Shown one piece after another: positions 40,921 through 50,912 of a stretch of 64,000 bases of DNA; positions within the stretch are counted from its first letter, which is position 1; every line of letters starts with the position of its first letter. The position numbers and the translations under genes were made by a program. The notes under the pieces are model-generated. The model did no database searches and was not told where the DNA came from. It saw only the letters and a list, made by a program, of their open reading frames with translations. Source of the DNA: Acholoe squamosa (Eukaryota > Annelida > Polychaeta > Phyllodocida > Polynoidae); NCBI GenBank assembly GCA_949317995.1, contig OX439037.1, positions 22,379,182 to 22,443,181 of the forward strand, read 5' to 3'.

Positions 40921-42929
40921 AAAATTTTGGACTGGGATAAACTTTTGTCAAAACCCCAAATAGATGGTCGATTTATGGCAGTTTACCCAGCCGGACGCAG
41001 GACGCATTGACCGTGCGTCCCCGTCTTTAATTGGCTGACGGAGTGGCGTGATCCGTCACCCTCATGCATACTCGCCATTTGATTGGCTGTTGGTAGTGGC
41101 CTGATCCAGTTTCTTCGCGCCAAAAGCCACGTGTTCGCTGGTACCGCTGGTACTGCTGCAGTAGCTGCAGCACCAGCAAAAGTGTTTACAGCGTCCTAGT
41201 CTTTAATTGGCTGACGGAGTGGCGTGATCCGTCACCCTCATGCATACTCGCCATTTTATTGGCTGTTGGTAGTGGCCTGACCGGCCGCGCTTATAAGGTA
41301 AATGACGGGGGACCAGTCCCAAAAGCAGGTCATGAACGGTGCGTTCGGTACCACTGAAAAACGGACATAGAGTTAAGAACTAACCTTTTTCGGGGCTCTG
41401 CCCCCGAACCCCCAATCAAATTTTTGCATCTACAATCCCCCCAAAATAAACCTTTAAAGATACTACCTAAATTTTTAACATTAAGTCACATTTTCTCTGA
41501 ATCTTCAAAGAACCTGGCATGTGGGCAGACGTAGTTAGAGATAAAAGTTAGCAGCCTAACGCACCCCTCATGACCTACTTTAGAGGGTGGTCCCCCGTCA
41601 TTTACCATTTAGCTTTTAGCGCCTGACCCAATTTCTTCGCGCCAGAAAGCCACGTGTTCGCTGATGCATTCGTAAACCCTTCTGTATGGACAGCATGTTA
41701 GCCATCTCATATGAGCGAGTAATTCAATTTTCCGGTTTCCTGCGATAAAAACTGATGAGTTGTGACAATAAAACATTATATCTGTGACAATTATGCAGTA
41801 TTTCATTCATTTTGTCGCATATTCGACGAGTAGTAGACCGCCAGACTTTCAGGTGTTTACGAACACAGCCAGAAGCCACTTCGCTGGTACCGCTGCAGGA
41901 CCGCGGTACCAGCGAAAAATGTTGTTGTTGCCGATGTCAGTGTTTTTGCCCTAAATGTGTTGTTATTTGAACGGAAACTTGCTTTATTGTCGCAGTACAC
42001 ATGGATTATTATCACAACTCGTCCTTGTTTGCCGCATGGTGCCGAGAAATTGCAGGAAATTGTTCGATTTGAACAAATCATGACACCGCCTGCTGCGCGG
42101 CCCCATTGGTGGTCCGATATTGGTGGTCCGAGAACAGGTCTGTATCATTCTTTCATGAATACCCTCAAAACATCGCTGTAGAGGCCAAAAATGCTGGGGA
42201 AAGGCCAAAATGGCCTGAAGACAGAGAGACATCGTTGGGCGATAATAGGGTTCCGAGAGAAAAATGATTTTCCAGAGGAGTCCATAGCTGTTTGAATTTT
42301 TTTCCTACGACGATTTGGTGGAAAGTTATGGCCATTTTTGTGATGTCATAGCTTTAAAACATTGATAACTTTGTTCCCATTGTGCAGATCTGAAAATAAA
42401 GACCGCCATAACGTTCGCCAGCTCGAGCTACCCTTTATCTATAGGTCACACTATGGGAAACTCCTATTATTAAGGGAGATACGATTTATTTTGTAAAACT
42501 GCCAGTTCTTGGACCTCTCTGCCAGTGCCTGGTCTGGCGTCTGCCCCCGCGTCCCAAAAAGACCTTTATTTCGATCCATTCCTTCCTCGGACCTGCCCTT
42601 TTTCGCCGGTGACACTTAAAACAGATAGCATCAAACAAGTTATTCAATGGAGGCAGCCATTGCTTGATCACATGCTTAAACCTTTTAGATCCAAATGCTA
42701 GTTACCAGTGCATTATCACTGTTTATAAGCTTTACACATCAATACCTGCACCCACCCAGGGCACATGCCCAGCTTGCACTGAATGGATGTCTTTCCATTT
42801 CTCCATTCTCTGGTGTTTGATTGAAAATGTTGACGTCGTTCTGTGTTTTAATTTGTGTTTTAATCTGTGTTTTTATGGTACATATATTGAGTTTAAGGCT
42901 ATAACAGGTTAGTGTTAGTACTAAGGTAT
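40921..42929. other. Central spacer of the palindrome
   Basis: It holds a duplicated segment (41020-41110 and 41200-41282) with TAATTGGCTGACGGAGTGGC and TCACCCTCATGCATACTCGC, and repeated TTCGCTGGTACCGCTG words. No exon or transposase frame was recognised. Confidence 0.5.
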
Positions 42930-43980
42930 GATAGTAATTACTCACTATTTGTCAGCGGTTAATCAATATATGTTAGTAATTACTCACTATTTGTCAGCAA
43001 TTAGTCAATACATGTCATTATTTACTCACAATCTGTCAGCCAATAGTCAATGTATAACAGAGAAATAGCCATTGATTCAATTGTGCATCCTGCCTTGACT
43101 GGTATTTGTCAAGATATGTCAGTATCTATGGACTATTTTTCAGCAATTAGTTAATATATGTTAGTAATTATTCACTATTTGTCAGCAATTAGTCAAAACA
43201 TGGTAGTAGTTACTTACATTTTATCAGCATTTAGTCAATATATGTTAGTAATTGCTCACTATTGACTAATATCTGACAAATTGTGAGTAATTACTGACAT
43301 ATATGGACTAAGTGTCAGTAATTACTCACTATTTATCAGCAATTAGTAAATACATGTCAGTATTTACTCAGAATTCACGAGCAATTATTCAATATATATT
43401 AGTAATTACTCACTATTTGTCAGCAAATAGTCAATATATATCAGTATTTACTCACAATTTGTCAGCAATTAGTCAATATATGACAGTATTTACTCACTAT
43501 TTGTCAGCAATCAGTCAATATATGACAGTACTTAGTCGTTAAATAACAACACTTAGTCCATATATGTCAGTAATTACTCAAAATTTGTCAGATATTAGTC
43601 AATATATGTCAGTAATTACTCGCAATTTGGCAGCAATTAGTCAATATGTCAGTATTTACTCACATTTATCGGCAATAAGTCAATGTACCGGTGTGTCAGT
43701 ACTTTGTTATTCCTACACTGTAAAAAATGTGTGTTGAACTTACACTGTCTTGTTAAAATGTCAGTGCCTTATCATTATTTGTTGGCAATTAGTCAAAATA
43801 TATCAGTAATTAGTCACTATTTGTCAGCAAATAGTCATAATATGTCAGTAATAGTCACTGTTTTTCAGCACTTAGTTAAAACATGTCAGTACTTAGTCAC
43901 TATTTGTCAGCAATTAGCCAAAATATATCACTACTTAGTCACTATTTGTCAGTAACTAATCAAAATATGTCAGTAGCTCC
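42930..43980. repeat. 'TTTGTCAGCAATTAGTCAATA' satellite, locus 3
   Basis: Plus-oriented counterpart of 39830-40920. Includes the shared non-satellite piece with ATTGTGCATCCTGCCTTGAC near 43078, which lies reversed at 40005 and 40430. Confidence 0.85.
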
Positions 43981-44064
43981 ATACTATCACTGACCACTTG
44001 TCAATTGACAGTTGACATTTGACATTGAAGCCTGTTCCTTAGGACTGAGTCCTTCACCTGTGAC

Positions 44065-44612
44065 ATTTTATTCTTTAGTGGCGCGCATTCTTTTTCGCTC
44101 AAAAGGGGGGGGGGAGTCTTTTTTGTCCCACCCTAAGAGGGGTCTGACCACTCCCTAAAGCCGAAAGATTAGTGAGGAGGAAGGTATGAAGGGGTTCGGG
44201 ATCATGAATTATTTCAAATTTTGGATCCACTAAATTTTAAACTTGTGCCCCTGGATTGTCATCTTCAGTCTGATCTATGGTCACTTGTACACCGCATGAG
44301 CAATAGGGTGCACCAGCAGGTTAACTCGGAGGAGTAACCCTTCAGGGTCCAAGTATAAGAACAGGGCTGAGCATCCCTGGAGCTTTTGCAGGCACAGTCG
44401 TAGCCGGCTACCGGAGAAGCAGTGATGGGGCACAAGTTTAAAATTTGGTGGATCCAAAATTTGAAATCATTCATGATCCCGAACCCCTTCATACCTTCCT
44501 CCTCACTAATCTTTCGGCTTTAGGGAGTGGTCAGACCCCTCTTAGGGTGGGACAAAAAAGACTTCCCCCCCCCCTTTTGAGCGAAAAAGAATGCGCGCCA
44601 CTAAAGAATAAA
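44065..44612. repeat. Secondary palindrome within the right arm
   Basis: Arms 44065-44243 and 44427-44612 mirror each other (for example GGGGTTCGGGATCATGA and its reverse, and GCGCGCATTCTTTTTCGCTC and its reverse), with a 183-bp spacer. Confidence 0.85.
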
Positions 44613-45042
44613 AGGGGGGGACAGAAAAATTTCAACCGCCTCTGAGTGGGCACTGAAAAATTTCTGTGCACACGCGCGGAATTTCACCGACTCCCCTGTT
44701 GTTAAAAAATGACCACTCCCTAAGAGTAAGAACAGATTGGAGATGTCTACCCAGGACATGGTAGGTCATCTCCAGGTGCAGGCATCCTCCAGGCAGACCG
44801 GAGATGACTCTAGAAAGTCATCTCCAGGTTAGGCCATTTTATTCTTATAACTTGGATTACGGATCTGGCGACGAGATTTTTGGCAAAATAGAAAAGTGAA
44901 AATTTTATTTTTATTTTATTTACTATTGGCGACAGGATTCTTGGAGAATATGACCCAAAAAATATTATTCTTTGGGAAAAAAAGTATATTGTAAGCAATG
45001 AACCTTCGATTTCTGCCTTTCCATGTGAACAAATTATTAATA

Positions 45043-45164
45043 GGGAGGTTTAGCACCAACTGCGTGAGCAATAAAACGCAGACGTACAGGATACCTACAG
45101 CACTGGTACGTCTGCGTTAAATGAGCTACTGGGGACGTACGTTGTTGTTGCTAAACCTCCATAT
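45043..45164. mobile_element. 122-bp MITE with GGAGGTTTAGCA ends, TA target
   Basis: Ends GGGAGGTTTAGCACCAAC and, reversed, ATATGGAGGTTTAGCAACAA; an inner pair AACGCAGACGTAC / GTACGTCTGCGTT. The left arm of the palindrome (39131-39152, reversed) carries the uninterrupted sequence ATTATTAATACCGGTATC. So the insert and a duplicated TA (45041-45042, 45165-45166) can be read directly. Confidence 0.85.
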
Positions 45165-45399
45165 TACCGGTATCTACACTTTAGATGACATAAAAATGGC
45201 TTTTCCATGACTTTTTTTTTTTTTTTTTGCTCATGCCGGTGGGATATATTGGGTCTTAGATGGGGGCTTGGGGCAACTTTTATTTTTATTTTTTTGCCCA
45301 TGGCCGACCACAGAGTTGATTGAAAAAATCCGTAATCCAATTTATTAGAACTAAATGGCCTTAGAAATGGCCTTAAATCAGACTGGAGATGACATATAC

Positions 45400-46060
45400 C
45401 TGGAATGTTGGAAGTGATCTGCAGGGTACAGGTACCATAGGTGCAGAGCGGAGATGACTGGAGAAAGTCATCTCCAGTGTACAGGTGACCATAGAACTGA
45501 CTGGAGATGACAATCCAGGAAATGCAAAGTCATCTCCAGGTCCCAGGTATCCTCCAGGTGGAGCAGAGATGACTCAAGAAAGTCATCTCCGGTGTACAAG
45601 TGACCATAGAACAGACTGGAGATGACAATCCAGGAAATGGAAAGTCATCTCCAGGTCCCAGTTATCCTCCAGGTGGAGCGGAGATGACTCAAGAAAGTCA
45701 TCTCCGGTGTACAAGTGACCATAGAACAGACTGGAGATGACAATCCAGGAAATGGAAAGTCATCTCCAGGTCCCAGGTATCCTCCAGGTGGAGCGGAGAT
45801 GACTCAAGAAAGTCATCTCCGATGTACGGTACCCAGTTCAGGTAACCATAGAACAGACTGGAGATGACAATCCAGGAAATGGAAAGTCATCTCCAGGTTT
45901 CCTCCAGTTGGATCGGAGATGACTCAAGAAAGTCATCTCCGGTGTACAGGTGACCATAGAACAGACTGGAGATGACAACCCAGGAGGTGTAAAGTCATCT
46001 CCAGGCTGTAGCCTGTAGGTAGAGGTGTCCTCCATGTGGATTGGAGATGACTCTAGAACC
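45400..46060. repeat. Hairpin-rich satellite, right arm
   Basis: Reverse-oriented units of the left-arm satellite (GGAGATGACTCAAGAAAGTC and ATCTCCGGTGTACA), about five and a half units. Confidence 0.85.
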
Positions 46061-46157
46061 CCCCCCCCCCGCTCCCCAGTCATGAATAATGACCACTTCC
46101 CCCCCCCCCACCCTCGTTAATTATAAATAGGGGCCGAGTCATAAGCCATATCAAGCA

Positions 46158-46232
46158 TTGGGCTGCGTTGTCTAGCGGTTAGGGAGCTCGCCTTTCGCGC
46201 CGGGGGTCCACGGTTCGAATCTGCAGGGAACG
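46158..46232 (+). repeat. tRNA-like sequence (A and B boxes), SINE head or pseudogene
   Basis: TGTCTAGCGGTTAGGG resembles the A box and D arm, and GGTTCGAATC the B box, with suitable spacing. The anticodon arm does not pair well, so no isotype is assigned. It lies near the outer edge of the right palindrome arm. Confidence 0.45.
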
Positions 46233-46690
46233 CGTAAACAAAATCAGGAGACAAATGATAGTCCCTCTTCACCTCTTCACTACCTTGCTTCAAATGGCAC
46301 CGTTGCCATGCTCGCCTCACCTCATCAACTTCCGTTGATAAGGGGGTCTCCAGGGTGATCATTGTCATTAATAACAATGATGCGTACATCACCAAGGATA
46401 CACATCTTGATTATGCATCCTCCAGGGCCTGGAGTGATGTCACTCTCCAGGCTTTGGACTAGACTCCAAACGCGTAAACAACAGTTTACTACATTATATT
46501 GAAAGTTATGACAATTTTTTTTAATGGAATATAGATCTATTAATTCTGTATGACTTAAAGGTAAAAGATATGCATTATAGTGAAGAATGGTACCCATATA
46601 TATCAGAAATAAAAAAATAAATAAATTTTACTACATTGACCGAACAACGACTGGGAGAGGACTTCCGGCGAGGATGAACTGAAATCGCGT

Positions 46691-48800
46691 TGAAAACATA
46701 GCTCACATAGTGCCAAAGAGACTACACTATCCTACACTATTCTTGGTTGGTTAGTCCTATGTTTCAAAAAAAGGCTAACACCAGGTAGCACCCCAAGTAG
46801 TCGGGCCGACTTCTAAGGAAGTCGGGCTACTCTGTATTAACTCATTTTTCGCTGGACTCTTCATTTATATGACCTTAGATTTTGAGAGTTATACAATATC
46901 TGTGGTAGCAATAGCCACACAATCAATTGATAAAATCTTAATCTATCATTTAGTACCTTACATTGCTTTGGGGATCCCCGAAATTAAGCAGAAACTGTTA
47001 ATCTGCAAGATCTCTTAGCCTCTCCCTCCATCCTCATCAACTATGGCAGCCATTTTGGAAAGACCCGGAAACCATGTGACATTCCTGATTTATGTATTCT
47101 TACTTTGACAAAAAATAGTGCAAAGTTTTCTGCACAAAAAAGGCTTGAATCTTTTTAAATACTATAAGTGGGTTAACAAAATAACTCAATCTACTGTTTT
47201 CCTGAACAGATATTCCATACTGGAGGTTTTCTTAAACTGAATTTTCCGAAGTGGCAGTTGGAAATTTTAAACCATTGTTTACAATGCAAATCGTGATTCT
47301 TAAGAAGTCCTCATAGTGCAGACTCACGAGCGTCACTGTCAGAGCAAATAGCCTCAATCCAATTTTTATAAACTAATAGTTTTGGCAAAAGTAGTTCTAC
47401 GGCGTAGGGACAGTATCCTTAGCCCTTTAATTGTTTCTAGTTCTATTAGAGTTTAGAGTATGTAATCATGGTTTGTACAGCCTTACTTATCTGGATCGAG
47501 ATTAATCATTAATGCTAGATCACGTGACTAGATAAGCTGTACCACGTGACTACGTGGACCTCTTGATGTCGCACGCTAGCCTGTTTACAAACACCAAGCT
47601 GTCATCTTTCAAAAAACAAATATGAGAGAGTCCTCGTTCAATTGGGCATCAGATATTTACAAAATATTTTGTTTTAGGAAAATTCATGGGGAAAATGAGT
47701 GTTGACACTAGCAAATAAAAATATTGGTCAGTTTTGACACTGCCCAAGCACATGGCATTGATGACATCGGAATAATGTAGTCCCATACCATGGCCGCACC
47801 GGCCAAGAAGGCATTCTTTGTAAAAACTTGTTCTCACAAAATGGATAATTTCAGCCTTACTAAACCTTGTCTCCAAGCATCAAGGGCATAGAACAGTAGG
47901 CAAGGGTCATATATTTTACTGAATGTAACTTTTTGTTACCTGGGTGACCTTAGAAACTCAGGAAACTTAACCCAACACTTCTTTGAACCCCCAAATAAAG
48001 GACTACTACCGAAGAGCAGCCCTCCTGTAGAGGGCGGCGTTGATCGGCTACACCCCAAGCATGTTGACAATGTAGGCCATTTAGGTAGTGATATATTATC
48101 TAAGCTCAAGATAAACATGTCAGATATATTGGATATATCTCATGCTTCAGTCATTATAAGCTGATGTATATGAAAACTACATGTTTGTGAATAGGAGGGA
48201 CAATTTCCAGGAACTGACAGGGAGTACTTAGTTCAGAATAGCCATGTGTTTGTGCCACTATAGACTTGTATACATGTTGGATTCTGCCTGTAAGCAGGCA
48301 GGTATTTCGGCCTACACTGGGCCAGACTGGCAGTGTACAAAATCTCAATCTGTGCCTTCACTTTTTAGGAGGGATGGCACGTCACTCCATCACTTTTTAC
48401 GTATATACCAATGTACTGGGAACTTTTGCTAGTGTTGCCGTCCGTCACTTTTTAAAACCCCTGTGTCACAAGCGTCACTTTTTAAAACCCCTGCAATGCA
48501 TCACAGCGTCACGAGCGTCACTTTTTACCCATGTATAGGCACAAATCTGAGTCTCAGTACTGACTGTTGTAGTGTTGACTGAGAGGCCTAATCCTGTTTT
48601 AGGTTGCTATGGAAAATAAGGAATGTGTTTTGCACAACTGGAAAAATGCTAGACCTATGTAGACCCCTTGTGTATATAGCGACTTAAAAGTTCTACCCAT
48701 GGCAAATGTAGAGGTTCAAATACACATAGCGACCTATTTAATAGCGACCTAAAACAGGAGTAATATATAGGAAAGAAAGAAAGAAACTTAAACAGAAGAA
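46691..48800. other. Intergenic stretch, nothing coding recognised
   Basis: Contains the dispersed CTACGGCGTAGGGACAGTAT repeat (47398) and short GCGTCACTTTTTA(A/C) repeats (48380-48530), then an (AAAG)n-like run. No exon supported. Confidence 0.45.
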
Positions 48801-48814
48801 TAGATTAGCATAGA

Positions 48815-49250
48815 AGCTTGCCCCGCAGGGCTACTAATATGGAATAGAAAAGAAGCTTGCCCCGCAGGGCTACTTTAATAGAATAGAATAGAATTTTGCC
48901 CCGCAGGGCTAGTCATTCAAATTCAATAGCCCTCAAGGCAAGCTTCTTTTCTATTCCATATTAGTAGCCCTGCGGGGCAAGCTTCTATTCTATACCATAT
49001 TGATAGCCCTGCGGGGCAAGCTTCTATTCTATACCATATTGCCCCCACAGGGCTACTAATATGGAATAGAAAAGAAGCTTGCCCCGCAGGGCTACTTTAA
49101 TGGAATAGAATAGAATTTTGCCCCGCAGGGCTAGTCATTCAAATTCAATAGCCCTGCGGGGCAAGCTTCTTTTCTATTCCATATTAGTAGCCCTGCGGGG
49201 CAAGCTTCTATTCTATACCATTTTGATAGCCTTGCGAGGCAAGCTTCCAT
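48815..49250. repeat. Alternating inverted repeat, 'CTTGCCCCGCAGGGCTA' units
   Basis: AAGCTTGCCCCGCAGGGCTA and its reverse TAGCCCTGCGGGGCAAGCTT alternate with AATATGGAATAGAA spacers. Two successive forward groups each face a reversed group, so the DNA can fold into long stems. Confidence 0.9.
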
Positions 49251-49324
49251 TCTATCTTATATGTGCAACTCAATAAGGATGATAAAAAATGTTTCAAATA
49301 GAACTAGATCATGGGTTTTTAGTT

Positions 49325-49432
49325 ACTGAATAAGGGTCATCTTCATGATTACAAACATTTACTGAATAAGGGTAATGACCCTTATTCAGTAACTATTTAC
49401 AATAGTCAAGATGACCCTTATTCAGTTAAGAA
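49325..49432. repeat. Inverted repeat around ACTGAATAAGGGTCAT
   Basis: ACTGAATAAGGGT(C/A)AT appears twice forward and twice reversed (ATGACCCTTATTCAG, CTGAATAAGGGTCATCTT) within 110 bp. Confidence 0.8.
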
Positions 49433-50568
49433 TGCCCTTCTACCACTATCACATTCACATTAAAGAGGAATACACAGAACAAGCCATTCCATTTCCTTCA
49501 TTTAGATTCCATCTTTTCCATTCACCCTCTAATTTTCTTTAGTTTTCAAGAGTTATCAGGACTTAACCTATTCTTTAGCGACTTAAAGTGGGAGAATGCC
49601 GACTGGGAGTAAGACTCTGACTCAGCTCCGAGCTGAGTGTTGGGCATTGCCAATGCCTTGTCCATACCATGGGGAATGTACACTGAAGGCCTGTGGGTAG
49701 GCACTTGCATAAATTTGCAAAGTGCCCCGAAAGTGCCGGGGGTTACTTTGGCCACCCTGTACTACTTTGGCCACCTCATAGACATAGGAAAGTATTTATA
49801 ATGCATACACAGTGAAAACCCTAGGCTATTTGGTTCTGCAAAATCATCCCTGACATAATTCTACATGTTTTTAAAAGTGTGGCTAAAAAGAAGCTATAAG
49901 GGGCAGACCTAGGGGCGGCCATTTTGAATCCTTAGTATTTGAGTGGTGGTAACAAACCCATAAACTTTTGTTTGGTAAGAAAGTGTTTAAATTTTCTATA
50001 GTGAGACTATTTACACCACACATTGACATGATCATTGAAGAATAATTTAAAGGTTTTCTTGTAAATATCTCAGTGGCCCAAGTTACCCAGGTGATAATAG
50101 TGCAATTTCGTGCTTACTTTGGCCACTTGACCAAAAGTCCATATTGGTTGCCATGGAAACCAGTATGGTCGTCATGTACATTTCATCAGTATCAAAAGGT
50201 TGATACCTAAGTTTACAAGGATGCTACTAGCATCCTTGTAAATTTAGGTATTTTAATAAGTTTCTTTCTAAAAAATATATGTACTTTCTGAATTGGATGC
50301 TCCTCCGATACAGCAATCAGAGATGCCGCCCTTCCTAACCCTTTCCAAATTTTTGGGAATTCATTCTTATAGGTATTTCCTATTGGAAATGGAGAAAATT
50401 AGGAGGATTTCCGAATTTCTGCTGATCAGTAAGTGTTAAACTTGTTTCATATTCTTAGTATTACAGATGTTGGCAGCAGTGATGTTGGTAACAACTACAG
50501 CAGCAGACTCACTCTCCCTATCGGTGTGTCATGTGCTTGTGGTTGAAGTGACGGCACACTGACACACC
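49433..50568. other. SMO upstream region
   Basis: No exon recognised until the SMO start. The 110 bases before the ATG (from a TTACAG at about 50462) could be the end of a leader exon. No clear TATA element. Confidence 0.4.
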
Positions 50569-50912
50569 ATGGCTACCATGGATCTTGCTCTGAGTGTCGT
50601 ATTAACAGTCATGCTGGTGCTAACTGTGAGGTCTCAGGATGCTGATGGAGTGCGTCCCTGGCCAACTCTCTCCCCTTCAGTCAGTCCCCCACCACAGCCC
50701 TGGTGTAACAAGTCAGCGCCCTGCATGCAGCTCGCCAACCCATCCTGCCTCGGCCAGCCACTACCCTACACCCACACCTACCTCGGATTTGCACAGGACT
50801 CAGTCACCGAGTCTGAGGTACATAACCGCCTGCTGCTGTGGAGTGGGCTACAAAATGTGCCAAAGTGCTGGGAGGTCATCCAACCACTGCTCTGTGCTGT
50901 TTACCTGCCCAG
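50569..50912 (+). CDS. SMO: SMO exon 1
   Basis: Signal peptide and the first part of the cysteine-rich domain; 114 codons plus two bases, donor GTAAAG. Confidence 0.93.

Larger units (their letters stand above)
37760..46690. repeat. ~9-kb palindromic repeat block
   Basis: Left-arm blocks recur in reverse order and orientation on the right. The hairpin satellite is at 37970-38930 and 45400-46060. The unique-like block with AAGTTGCCCCAAGCCCCCAT is at 39000 and 45280. ACAACAGGGGAGTC is at 39478 and about 44700. The TTTGTCAGCAATTAGTC satellite is at 39830-40920 and 42930-43980. The outer edges share CTCGCCG and AGTCCTCTCCC (37780 and 46680, reversed). The symmetry axis is near 42.1 kb. The arms differ by several insertions, so it is not a perfect palindrome. 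It is most simply a very large foldback-type element or an inverted duplication. Confidence 0.8.

Noticed and set aside
43312-43955. Frames reading YLSAISQYMSV repeats (also 39805-40917 on the minus strand)
   Set aside because: Translated ATTAGTCAATATATGTCAG satellite, found in several orientations; no other gene features.
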